From: Paralichthys olivaceus | Taxonomy: Eukaryota > Chordata > Actinopteri > Pleuronectiformes > Paralichthyidae | Direction: 5' to 3' | Length of the DNA: 64,000 bases | Assembly: GCF_024713975.1 (NCBI RefSeq) | Contig: NC_091112.1 | Span: forward strand, 15,534,501-15,598,500 | Shown here: piece after piece, positions 52,001 to 62,109 of the stretch | Layout: every line of letters starts with the position of its first letter | Numbering within the stretch: the stretch's first letter is position 1 | Notes under the pieces: generated by a model | The model's input: only the letters and a program-made list of their open reading frames with translations | The model's database searches: none | What the model was told of the DNA's origin: nothing | Position numbers and translations under genes: made by a program

Positions 52001-53025
52001 CAACGTGGCCCGTTGCTGGACATATGAAACGGCCGTTGCCCTGGACTGCTCCATCCCTAACGAGCTGCCCTACAACGATTACTTTGAGTACTTTGGGCCC
52101 GACTTCAAGCTGCACATCAGCCCGTCCAACATGACCAACCAGAACACCAACGAGTACCTGGAGAAGATCAAGCAGCGTCTGTTTGAAAACCTGCGCATGC
52201 TGCCTCACGCCCCGGGTGTCCAGATGCAGGCAATCCCAGAAGACGCCCCGCACCCAGACAGTGGAGACGAGGATGAGGAGGACCCTGACAAACGCATCTC
52301 AAGTAAGAAACATCCATAGATACAGACTTTGGTCAAGTCTGTGTTTGCTTTTGAAGGTATTTAAAAAAAACTACGCCTGTTGTGTTTTCAGTTCGGGCCC
52401 ACGACAAGAGGATAGCATGTGAGGAGGAGTTTTCTGACTCCGAAGACGAGGCAGAGGGGCAGGGAGGAGGCCGCAGGAACGCAGCCAACCACAAGAAGCC
52501 TAAACGAGTGAAGAAGGAGGAAGAGAAGGAAGGAGAGGAGAAGAAAGGTAACTCTCATTCACAAGACAACCTTGTATTTTTAGTTGAATTAAAAATGATT
52601 ATTAATTATCTGCCTTGTTGCTTTGCTTCCCAGAAGTGAAAGAGGAGGAGAAGGAGGAAGAGAAGATGGACACATCAGGGTAAGAGAGATGGACATTCAA
52701 AGTATAGTAGTATAACAGATTGGCCAAGTAACCACATTTCAAGAGGCATCTTCATTGAGTCTTATTTGATGTTTTAAAAGAAGGAAAATACCCAACCCAC
52801 ATTGCTGGTGACATTTTCTGTGTTGAGGGGATAAACCACAAACATGTTACTTTTCAGGAACAGGAATTATCTTTGGCTGCTAGGAACAGTCCAGTGTCAG
52901 TATCAGTGTTGTCTCCTGGTCTAATTGAAGTTACCCTGCTGACAGTTTGTTGCCAGATATGTTGGTGCTTAAAAACCTTTGATTCTTTGTTTTTCAGACC
53001 AAAAGAGGAGGTGAAAACAACTTGA
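49066..53025 (+). CDS. hdac1: Histone deacetylase 1 (class I HDAC), twelve coding exons, 482 aa
   Basis: The coding sequence is join(49066..49114, 50008..50120, 50435..50552, 50731..50805, 50909..51047, 51288..51429, 51517..51609, 51737..51845, 51922..52302, 52392..52547, 52634..52679, 52998..53025). All introns are GT-AG and all phases fit. The enzyme is a nuclear zinc-dependent lysine deacetylase, the catalytic subunit of Sin3, NuRD and CoREST complexes. Catalytic and zinc residues are in place: H140/H141 (GGLHHAKK), D174/D176/H178 (DIDIHHGDG), D264 and Y303 (GGGGYTIR). The inositol-phosphate contacts K31, R270 and R306 are also present. The CK2 sites S421 and S423 are kept in FSDSED. The tail is Lys/Glu-rich and ends KEEVKTT. 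The length equals human HDAC1. The start [17 protein letters not shown] has a good context (A at -3, G at +4). Residues 280-406 lie on one 381-bp exon. HDAC2 is the alternative, but the tail fits fish Hdac1. Confidence 0.97.
49115..50007 (+). other. hdac1: hdac1 intron 1 with GCTAAC/GTTAGC motif cluster
   Basis: The donor is GTAAAT and the acceptor CTCCAAG. The first 230 bases are rich in GCTAGC/GTTAGC words, including a perfect 14-bp palindrome AGCTAACGTTAGCT at 49257-49270 and GTTAGCTAGC at 49314-49323. The rest of the intron is plain AT-rich DNA. The cluster may be a downstream promoter or enhancer element. Confidence 0.7.
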
Positions 53026-53920
53026 AGTCTGGCACAGGGAGAGAATGATGGTCGTACTATTTTCCTCAAGCCCCACTGACTCCCCTGCTCTCCTCCTATG
53101 ATGACAGGACCTCCTTGTATTCCACTGTTATCACGTGTTCCTATTGGCCGGCCTGGTTTACACTTTTCCACAATTGTTCCCAAGCTCAGTGAAGCACCAG
53201 TTGTGTGGGTGTGGACCAGAACGTTTACACAGTATATGATGAACGATGACATTTTTGTTGCCTTTTCTCTTCTCAGTGTTAACCCCACCCAACTGGAGCT
53301 CCATGCAGTGAAAAACAAACGCCATAAATCCTTTCCAGCCATTGTGTGAACCAGGTCTGCTGTAATGTGAAGATGTAGAGCGTTACTGTTACTTTCATGC
53401 CAATTCAGATTTAACATATATGTGGGACCCATGATAAGTTACCTGCAGAGACGTAGATGATTTATAAGTCTAGTGCTCACATGCAAAAATGTCTATTTAT
53501 GGTACTGTTAGAATAACCAGCGTTCACCAAACTGAAAGTCTGGCTTTGCTGTGTTCATTTATCAGTGAATGCATGTTTAGAATGATGTCGCCTTTGACTG
53601 TGTACATATTACTCTCCCTTTTACCCAGTCAGTCCCTGTTCTATGCTCAGTGTTAACTTTATTATTTTTTTATTTTAAATGTCTGTCCCATCATTCCGTC
53701 TTCCTAAAAAGACAGTGTTTTTCAGAGTGTCAGTGTTTCTCCTCCTGAAATGTTTGTGTGAATGGGTATAAACATTGCGTTGGGGAGCGAGTGACCTGTT
53801 TTAGATATTTTGTACCATTTTAAAGGTGGAGTGAGCTGCTCCACATGTGGTTGTTTGGAGTTCTATCCTTGTGAAATGCACATTATCATAACTTTGTAAT
53901 AAAATATAAAGAAAGTTGAT
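53026..53920 (+). other. hdac1: hdac1 3' UTR
   Basis: The 3' UTR runs from the stop to the AATAAA at 53898-53903. It is AT-rich with TTATTTTTTTATTTTAAATG near 53660. An 83-codon open frame inside it (53098-53349) resembles nothing I know and is taken as chance. Confidence 0.7.
53898..53903 (+). terminator. hdac1: Polyadenylation signal AATAAA, hdac1
   Basis: A canonical signal 873 bases after the stop codon, followed by a GT-rich stretch (TTGATGGTTACGTCTTG). Confidence 0.65.
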
Positions 53921-55204
53921 GGTTACGTCTTGATATAATTTACAATCCTAAAATCTGAAATTTATTGGTAAGTTTATGCCAGTTTTTAATTGACACTGGT
54001 TTAGATGAAATGTAACATCACTTTGAAATTTACCACTACCTCAAACTGTGGGCTGGGTTCAGCTGGAACAATATGTAGCGAAACGTTACATTTAAATGTA
54101 AATGATGTGGATTACAAAAACATTGCAACTGTGGCAGCAGGGAAGGCCATTCTTGGCATCGCAGAAACTCGGTAAATGTGTTTTATACTTCAACTACGCG
54201 TCGCGTCACTGTCTGATTTAGCTGCTTCGAACATCTTCAATTGACGTACACCAAGTAGCAAATGCCACATTTGTAGAAAAATCCAGAGGGTACCACCATT
54301 AAACCCATGTAGGCGTAAAATATGCCACCTTTTAATGGGTGAGATGTTTGCATACATTTACCTAGAGTCGGATGTGTTGTCACTGATGAACTGCATCGTG
54401 ATTCACTGAAATTCACATCAGGAATACAAAATGCAGATGGAAAAATTATTTACTTGTTGACAAACGGTCTTATTTCCAGTCATACCCATTTTCCAAGGCA
54501 AATTAAATTTCAATAAAACCTAAAGGTTTGAGCTTTCAAATATGTATCCATTTGGTGAAAAACTACTTTTAAAACTGCTTTTTAAAAGGGCACATCAGGT
54601 CTACCTGGGATAATACGGCAGGGCCTCACTTTATAAACACCCACTGAACAAGAGAAAATGTAACTGTTTCACATTGTTTCAAGTGAACCTGTCATTCAAC
54701 CAAGAAACTGTCACAGAACTGCATCACGTTTGAGATTGAGTTTTCAATTCCAGCAGGTTGTGAATGTTTTTACCTGGTTTTTACTCTGCCAAATAATGTG
54801 TTTTCATCTGCGTTTCTTTCTTAACCAGATTACACAAAAACTACTTCACACTGACCCTCGGAGTGCACTTGTAGTTCTGGTATTGGTGGAAGTTAGTAGC
54901 TGAATGATTAAGAGCTCCACAGATCACAAAGAAATGACTTGAATAGGTATTTTTATGGTAATTCATGGTGGAATGGCTTACAACAGTGTTAATAGGTCAA
55001 ATTCTACTCAGCTGCAGAATCAGATTATACACAGTTCGGAATCAGGGGGTGTGGCTTAAAGTCCAGTCATGCTAAATTTTGCAGATCCAGGGTACAAAAG
55101 TTTTTGCTGTTATGCTTCTGACATCGCCAAGACAGTTTCCAAGTGTTATTACAAAAACGGCCTTTTAAAAACACACCACACTCACAGAAGCAGTCAAATA
55201 GCTC
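53921..55204. other. Intergenic region between convergent hdac1 and eif3i
   Basis: About 1.3 kb of AT-rich DNA between two facing 3' ends. Only short chance frames are present. No repeat family or RNA gene is recognised. Confidence 0.5.
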
Positions 55205-55307
55205 TTGTGACCTCTTTTCCTTTATTTGCAGGAATCTGACCTCCTCCTCCTGACTGGGCTGAGTGTTGTGGTGGTTGGAGCTGTGGGGTCGAGGATCCTG
55301 ATTCTTT
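55205..55307 (-). other. eif3i: eif3i 3' UTR, short
   Basis: Only about 100 bases separate the stop (TAA at 55308-55310, minus strand) from the end expected after the AATAAA at 55221-55226. A compact 3' UTR is common for translation-factor genes. The end point is inferred. Confidence 0.6.
55221..55226 (-). terminator. eif3i: Polyadenylation signal AATAAA, eif3i
   Basis: TTTATT on the plus strand reads AATAAA on the minus strand, about 82 bases beyond the eif3i stop codon. Confidence 0.65.
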
Positions 55308-58300
55308 TTATGCCTCCAGTTCAAAGTCAAAGTAGTGCGGGTCAAAGTAATGAATCCTTACGTATCCGTCTTCCCCTCCACTGCTGTAACTGTAGACGAC
55401 AAGCACAGGAGCAGAAACCCATTATTACAGCGACTACTTTGTTTTACACCTGTGTTATGTGAAGAGCTTATTTGTCTCTTACCTCTTGCCATCGGGGTGG
55501 AACGCCACACAGTTGATGGGGCCGAAATGTCCTTTGACCCTGCCGAACTCCTCTTCATAGGCAGCGTGGAAGAACCTGAGGATAGAAAAGAAACGTGGGT
55601 CAGCAAATGAACAAGCCATGTTATCACACTAGTATTTTACCTTGTGATGAGTGAACAAAGAATTGCGTTCTTGCATGGTATAAATCCATAAAGTACAAAA
55701 GAGTAGTAGGTGGAATAAAGTCATAACATGAGTCAGGTTTAGTCACTTTAGAGGGTGAGAGAGTCTGAAGATCAGTCTGTCACCAATGTTAAGATGAGGA
55801 ATCTGGAGCATCTCGATCAGTTATACTTTAGTGTAAGTTTCACAATTAAAATCTTTAATCTTCTGTCTTATCAGCACCGCATTATCAAAAGTATCAGGAC
55901 TTTGGAAAGATTGTGATTTCTACTCTGAAAACAAAACAACACAGAAATGTTTGTGGTTGACTGATGCTCATGATGGTAACATCTGTGTTGATGTGCAGAA
56001 TCAATGACACTGGTTCAAGATGTTGGATCGAGAGAGAGTCAAACACCAGCCAGCAGTTCTGTTCTTGCTGCTTATTTTCACTCCAAAAAAAAACTTTTTC
56101 CTCATGATATGACTTTATTCTCCTTAAATTACAACTAAATAGTCAAAATATTTCCACTTCATTCTTGTTATATTACAACTTTATTCCAAAATCTCAGAAA
56201 TGTTTGTCTTCAATATGGTCCAACTACTCCGTTACATAATAAACTGTGCCCAGTGTAGTGGAAATGACAAAGCATCTGTGAAACATTAGGTTTAAAGTGG
56301 ACAGGTTATCATCCTCACCTGGCCTCAAACTTGCCAATCCTGGTGGAGGTGGTGGTGACCTCCATGGCTTCCTGTCCACCTCCCATCACCACCTGATTCA
56401 CACACACACCGAACACAAGTGTTCCAGGTCAATGATGCGAGACAGTTGTTGTTGTTGCAGTAGGATACATGTTGTACTAAAGTTTTCTCTTACATGATCC
56501 ATAATGGGGGAGATAGCGGCAGAGTTGACAGGTCTCTCTGTCTTGAAGGTCTTGATGTGGTCCAGAGTAGCGGAGTCAAAGAGCTGAGAGGAAACAGAAG
56601 ACAGCACAAGCTCAGTGACAGAGAGTGATATCAGACAGAGGGTGATTGTGGGACATAACTGTGAACAGACACAGCAATAATTGTCAGCAAATACATCAAT
56701 ATCAATATGATGCACTGACAAGGTTAAACCGTCTAAAGCTTAGCCGTGTTACACCAAGTTCCCCTTCTTGCTCTTGTCAAGTTGACCATCAGATTCAGAG
56801 CACACAACCAGGAACTGGTGATGTTAGGCCTAGATAATAACAGGTAAGTGGAACCAACATTAATTAAAGTTTCATTATTTAATACATCAATACAGGCATC
56901 ATTCTGAATTTACCAAAACCTGATGGTTCGGCCTTGGGGTGTTCAAAATGCAGTTACAAGACTCATCACCTGATTTCCATTACCAAAAAAAACCTATGGT
57001 GCCTTTCTATAATAAAATAATAAAAAATATTTGCTGTGCATTTCCTTATGCTTACTTTTAACATAATAATAAAGTAACACTGAATAAAAATATTTGCTGT
57101 GGATTTCCTTGTGTTCACTTTTGAAAAAGAAACCCAAATAATAGATAACTAACTCTAAACCCAAAAATAACAGTGTTCATATACCTTTTCACCTTAATTG
57201 TGTTATTAACAATTCTTTCAAAACTAGAATGTGCAACCATGTGTCACTCGATGTGAAACAAACTGTCAACACTTCCACAGCGAATGTGTTGTAAACATAA
57301 GTAATACAACTCACACTAAGATCCAATGTTGATCAGCAATTTGTCCACCTGCTTCTGCATCTCTTTCTGTATTAGTTCAAACACTTTCCAGTTTACGTTT
57401 TGTCCGTCCATCGACAGCTGGATGAGGATGAGTTTCTTCGTTGTCGAAGCTGCAGTAGCTTCGTTGGATGTATTTGATACACCAGAGTTCATAAATTCAC
57501 AAAATGAGGATTGCGGTGCTAGCAGCAGCTGTTTCATGCTTTTCCCCCCAATTCATGTAACCAACAGGTGCACCCCTGCCACGTTTGAAATGTTGAATGT
57601 TTTACAGCACACCTCAGTCTTAAAAATTATTTAGCTTGTTGTGTCTGATGTTCTGTTTTCTTGCTGTTATTTGTCCTCATTGTGAAGCACTTTGCAACGG
57701 CTGTTTTGAAAGGTAGTTATTATTAACTAGTCAGTTTTCTGTGCGAGTTCAGCTTGTAAGCTGAGTTGGGTTCGTTCCACAAGCAGTTGTAAAGGCTGTA
57801 AGAAACACTGGGTGTAGTGTCTTGTCACACAAAATGACTGAAATGCTGGAGCTGGTACCCCAAAAAAATGACACAGGAAAACTTTCATTTTTCAACTATA
57901 ATTGTAATGATGCTTGTGGAATTATGTTTTGTCTTTATATGCGACAATAACAGATATTCTAAACTGTGTGATTACAGCTGCATAGTGAGCCTGGAGAGTT
58001 GACAGATGTCTTACCTTGGCGCTGTTGTCTTTTGAGGCACTGATGAACATCGTGAGGTCCACTGATGTCTGGATGTCGTTGATCTGTTTGGTGTGCTCCT
58101 TGGCCTTCTTCAGGATCTCTCCAGACTGTCCACAAATAACAGACATCAGGACATGCTAGTGGAATCTTCAAAATGTCTCTCTCCTGACTTCCTGGTCACC
58201 CTTGCCTCAACACTTACATATATACGCTTTACATCCTTACTCAGTGAAAAATACAAATACTTATTTTCTGGCAAATTAAGTACTTATAATAATTATTGCA

Positions 58301-60970
58301 TTCCAATATGTTACCAGTACCTTGGCGCTGAACTGGTTGAACTCTCCGTTCTCGTGACCAGCGATGACGAACTCTCCCAGAGGCCCCCACACAGCACTGG
58401 TGATCTTGTGATCGTTGCAGGGTATCGACAGGTACGGCTGGTTGTCCTCTGCAGAGATGGAGGGATTTGCTTGTTATTCAAATGTGAACAGCTGTATTCC
58501 TGCTGATCAATATATTCTCCAGCAGTGTTACTGGGTCACTGCATGTCAAATCATCACACCTTGGGGCAAAACCATCACAGATCTTAATGAAATGATGGTT
58601 TGATCACATGAGAAACTTATAGAACTGAAATTTCATGTGTCATGGATCCTAATTAAGGGAGATATGGGCAAATGAAATTTGAACTTTTTGACTGACTGGT
58701 CATATGTCTTTTAAATAATATTAAAAAATAACAGCATTGTGATTGATTATAACAATTAATTTCCCAAAAACATATATTTTAAAATTGGTTAAATTTTAAT
58801 CAGTGTCAGCTGATAGCTCCAGAAAGTTTGGTCTTTGGTTTTTCAGTCATAGCTAAACTATCACTATTTAACTTAAGTGACATCACCAACTAGTACAATG
58901 TTGTTGAACAGCAGTCAGTGAACAGAGCATCATCAGGAAAATGGAAGATACTAATGCACTATGTTGATGGCTCCCAAGCCACTAGATCATTTGTTCAAAG
59001 AAATAAAACATGTGAGGGATCATCATTTTTAAACAGATGCATGATTTGACATAGAGTGACCCTTTAGGTAAAGGTACATACATGATGGACAATGCATAAT
59101 GTTGATTTGCATCAACAAATGTCTAAGAATCTCTCCTAATGTTTCAAAATAGCCATGTATTAGCTAACACCAAACAGCAGCTAACAACACAAAGGGGAGA
59201 TGTGCAGTGATGAACAAAGGTTTTTTTTATCCAAATTGTATACAATCCATGTTTAATAAAGTAACACAAGACGAGTGCTAATAAGAGCTGGTCTGATCTA
59301 TATTAAAGGTGAAATAATTTAAGTCACTGCTGAGTGAGAACATCTGTTTTAAGAGCAGTGTGACATGTACCGATCTGCTGTGGATCCCTCAGGTCGAAGA
59401 AGTTCAGGAAACACTGGTAACCCATCTGCTTGTCTGTGGAGAACATGATGATGTTGCCGCTGAAGTCGAAGCCGCACGTCCTGACAGCAGAGTTGGTGTG
59501 GAGCAGGGCCAGCTGTTTACCTGTGCACCACAGTGGGACGGAGGAACAGCAGGTTAAGTGGTCGTAGGATCTCAAACTACTGCCGGAACTTTCTAAAGTG
59601 AAATCTAACTGAGCTGAGAAATTGTGCAACACAAGCCTGCAGCTAGTTTTACCTACCGGTCTCACAGTCCCACAGTCGACAGCTGTTGTCGGCTGATCCT
59701 GTCAAAACATTTTTTGTGTCCCCTGAGAGAAGTAATGTCAAGGAACCAAACATGTATGACATCAGCTAGTAGAGCTACAGACACAGCATCACTGGAATAT
59801 GAGCTCAAACATTATACACTGTTTATTATTGTGATAAAACAACAGGTAAAAGTGAAGTTGTTGAGAAGGATACAGTCACAGTCGACACACCACACAGCTC
59901 CTGTGTGTCCATTGTAGGTGCCCAGCCTCTCGCCATTGACAGAGTACCACACGTTGGTGACCTGCGGAGAGGGACATTGGAGAAGATGCAGTGGATAAAT
60001 TACAAAACAGACAACAGGAATCGGTACATGACCTCAAAACAATCGAGCAGGGTTTCTGCTGGGCGTTAAAAAGTCTATAATTCAATCATCTGAATTAAAG
60101 GACTGAATTACAAAAAAAAAAGAAGACTTAAATATATTAAAATGTAACGTACTGGGTCTGAAATATGTTGAGGTAGATCTAAATTAGAAATATTATAATA
60201 TATATGACAGCAAGCTTGTGACGTCTCCATGTGTTGTGGTTCTTTCTCAATCACACAATTATTGGCTGTAACAAAACTAGAAACAAGATCAGCTACAGTC
60301 TCTGTCTGTAGTTTGAGAGGTAACACGACATTTTGAGAAATATTGTCTCCTAGGCTACTTCACCTGATCTTTGATTATGGACACATGTCTGTGATACTCG
60401 GGCTCCGATAATCCTTCATGTCCGTCGTGCTTGACATCGGTCTTGAATTGATAATTGTATTGTACAAAGGAGCAGAACCACACAATCAACTCACCGTGTC
60501 TTTAGCTACTGAGAACAGCAGGTCTCCTTCTCTGTTGTACTTGATCTGGGTGATGGACCTCTCGTGGCCCTGCAGCAGGATGGGTTTCTGTGGGGAGGGA
60601 TGGACGTTAACATCTGGAGAACAACAACAGCTGGAAACTAGGATCAGTCTCTGATCTCTGACTCTGGGCAGGTGCTCGCGTGGAGACGCGTGGATGCTGC
60701 CTCCTGTGCTCACTCACACTCACGTTAAATCAACATGTTTGTTTTTAAATAAAAGCTACACTGAATCCCTCCGCTCCACCTCCACCGTGCAGCTAACACC
60801 AACTAGCTCACGTTAATGCCAACGTCGACTCATTCGGAGGCTAAGCTAACGCTAGCCGGGACAGTTATGCTAGCTAAACCGAAGCTAACACTGCGGGTGA
60901 GACAGCGGGCGCAGCTCTGGGGTGAGTAAAACTCGCGGGGTTTTATTAAAAGAAGAAACGCACTAACCAT
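55308..60970 (-). CDS. eif3i: Eukaryotic translation initiation factor 3 subunit I, eleven coding exons, 325 aa
   Basis: The coding sequence is complement(join(55308..55389, 55483..55575, 56319..56392, 56494..56583, 58015..58125, 58321..58448, 59371..59520, 59657..59722, 59874..59961, 60495..60587, 60968..60970)). All introns are GT-AG, all phases fit, and the length equals human EIF3I (TRIP-1). The protein is a WD40 propeller of the cytoplasmic eIF3 complex, which loads the 43S ribosome on mRNA and, in the family, docks with eIF3b and eIF3g. It begins [21 protein letters not shown]-type motifs are seen at [10 protein letters not shown] (about residues 50-59), [13 protein letters not shown] (68-80), [13 protein letters not shown] (204-216) and [13 protein letters not shown] (302-314). 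It ends DFELEA. The first coding exon is exactly the ATG, followed at once by the donor GTTAGT. The gene faces hdac1 tail to tail. Nothing is broken. Confidence 0.97.
56584..58014 (-). other. eif3i: eif3i intron 7, holds a transposase relic
   Basis: At 1431 bp this is the longest eif3i intron, between the exon ending in SASKDNSAK and the one starting LFDSATLDH. The middle is AT-rich. It contains the hAT-like protein fragment listed separately at 57316-57537. Confidence 0.8.
57316..57537 (-). pseudogene. Fragment of a transposase-like gene (probably hAT-type)
   Basis: A 73-codon minus-strand frame contains [19 protein letters not shown] and then LLINIGS. This resembles the LSMDGPNVNWK...LLNIGSCGLH block that I recall from dispersed hAT-like transposase proteins of fish and invertebrates. 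It stops right after NIGS, so the catalytic part is missing. It lies in an eif3i intron in the same orientation as the gene. The assignment rests on memory of the motif; that it is a TE relic is more secure than which superfamily. Confidence 0.5.
58533..59062. mobile_element. MITE-like element with 22-bp terminal inverted repeats in an eif3i intron
   Basis: The left end, GGGTCACTGCATGTCAAATC onward (58533-58554), matches the reverse complement of 59041-59062 at 20 of 22 positions. The 530-bp interior is AT-rich and has no transposase frame. It sits wholly inside the eif3i intron between coding exons 6 and 5 counted from the stop. No clear target-site duplication is visible. A non-autonomous DNA transposon is the simplest reading. 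Confidence 0.65.
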
Positions 60971-61080
60971 TGTTATCGGCGGTGAGCTGCCACTCTGTGG
61001 GGTTTAGTCTCCACGTCTCTTCAAAGAGAGAAAAGATGAACACTCGTGTTCCAGGCGCCGGAGCTGTGGCGGAAAAGGAA
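60588..61080 (-). promoter_or_regulatory. eif3i: Putative eif3i promoter, 5' UTR and intron 1
   Basis: This includes the 380-bp first intron (60588-60967), which is CpG-rich and dense in GCTAAC/GCTAGC words (for example AGCTAACGCTAGC at 60844-60856). The probable 5' UTR lies at 60971 to about 61080. On the minus strand the outer edge has CTTCCTTTTCCGCC near 61065-61080. That is an ETS-type GGAA cluster, and also a pyrimidine tract like the 5' TOP starts of translation genes. No TATA box is seen. The transcription start is not known. Confidence 0.5.
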
Positions 61081-61419
61081 GTGGTTTTCTTCTTCTACCA
61101 AGTGTTCGAGGTGCGATTTGCAGCCGTTGTGCATTTCTGCCACCTGCTGGATTATTGAACTCCTACAAAGTCTGGAAAATCACAGTAGCATCAAAAATAG
61201 ATTTAATAGAAAATAACAAAATAAACGGGACTGAAATGTTGAAATAATATAAAATGGAGAGTAAGAGGAGTCATTGAAACAATTTGATTTTAAAAGATGA
61301 GCAAAGATATTAAGACATAAGTATATCAAATGTCTGTCATGGTGCCTTTTACCTTCTATATATATGTTATACATTATATTTTATGCATTCCACAGTCAGG
61401 GGATTGAAATAACTTCTAT

Positions 61420-61651
61420 ATTTGTATTGCAGGCTGCAGAACGTTCATCACAGCTTCTCCAGACTCTATCACATGTGCCCGGTCTCCAGGTATCTCCTCC
61501 ACGCTCTTGAGATTGTGCTGGGAGACACAGCTAACGCATTAGTATGGATGTGCCTTCCATGGAGGAGCTGGACTACCTGTGCAACCTGATTAAGCTGCAG
61601 GTACCGCCTCATGCTACCAGTAGTGACAAGGACACAAGCAGAACACAACAC
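61420..61651 (-). pseudogene. Tc1-like transposase relic, internally deleted
   Basis: The minus strand from 61651 reads MRRYLQLNQVAQVVQLL, then SPSTISRAWRRYLETGH. This is the N-terminal helix-turn-helix start of a Tc1/mariner-type transposase family that I know from fish genomes. Right after this the frame stops. In the +1 frame RVWRSCDERSAACN follows, matching the RVWRRRGERxAACN segment that normally lies far downstream. The catalytic middle is therefore missing and the copy is dead. No intact inverted repeats were found around it. Confidence 0.75.
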
Positions 61652-62100
61652 TAGAGTAGACTCAGTCAGGAAGGGTAAGGAGAGAGCAACTGCCTCAAAT
61701 AAAATGCAGAAGAGGTGACAGAGAATTTCCCTTTCTTTGTTTTAGGTGTGTGAATGTGTTTTGCAACATATTTGCTGCAGGAACTGTGGAGTTTCTTAGT
61801 TGTGATTGGTAACATAGGATTTGTGCAGCAGTAATGTAGAGTTTGAGATGTTGCAACTGTTGTGTTGTATTTGCAGGAGAGACAAAAGCTTTGCAACTCA
61901 AGCATTTTTCTCTGTGACTTCTAATTTCCTCCTACACACGTGACTGTTTTCATAAACTACAAGTTCCATTCTCACAGGTGCTCAGTTATTTTCACAGCTC
62001 AGTCGGAGCAAAGGAAATCTTCCTGCAGCGGTGAGCATATTTCAGGATTAAAAAAAGCTGAAGAAAGTCACTTCAGCAGGTTACATTTTGTTTCTTTTTA
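61652..62100. other. Spacer with no gene seen
   Basis: Only short chance frames. No repeat, RNA gene or splice pattern is recognised. Confidence 0.4.
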
Positions 62101-62109
62101 AATGAGTCA

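Noticed and set aside
52854..53432. 192-codon minus-strand frame at the end of hdac1
   Set aside because: It overlaps the hdac1 last intron, last exon and 3' UTR on the opposite strand and matches no protein I know.
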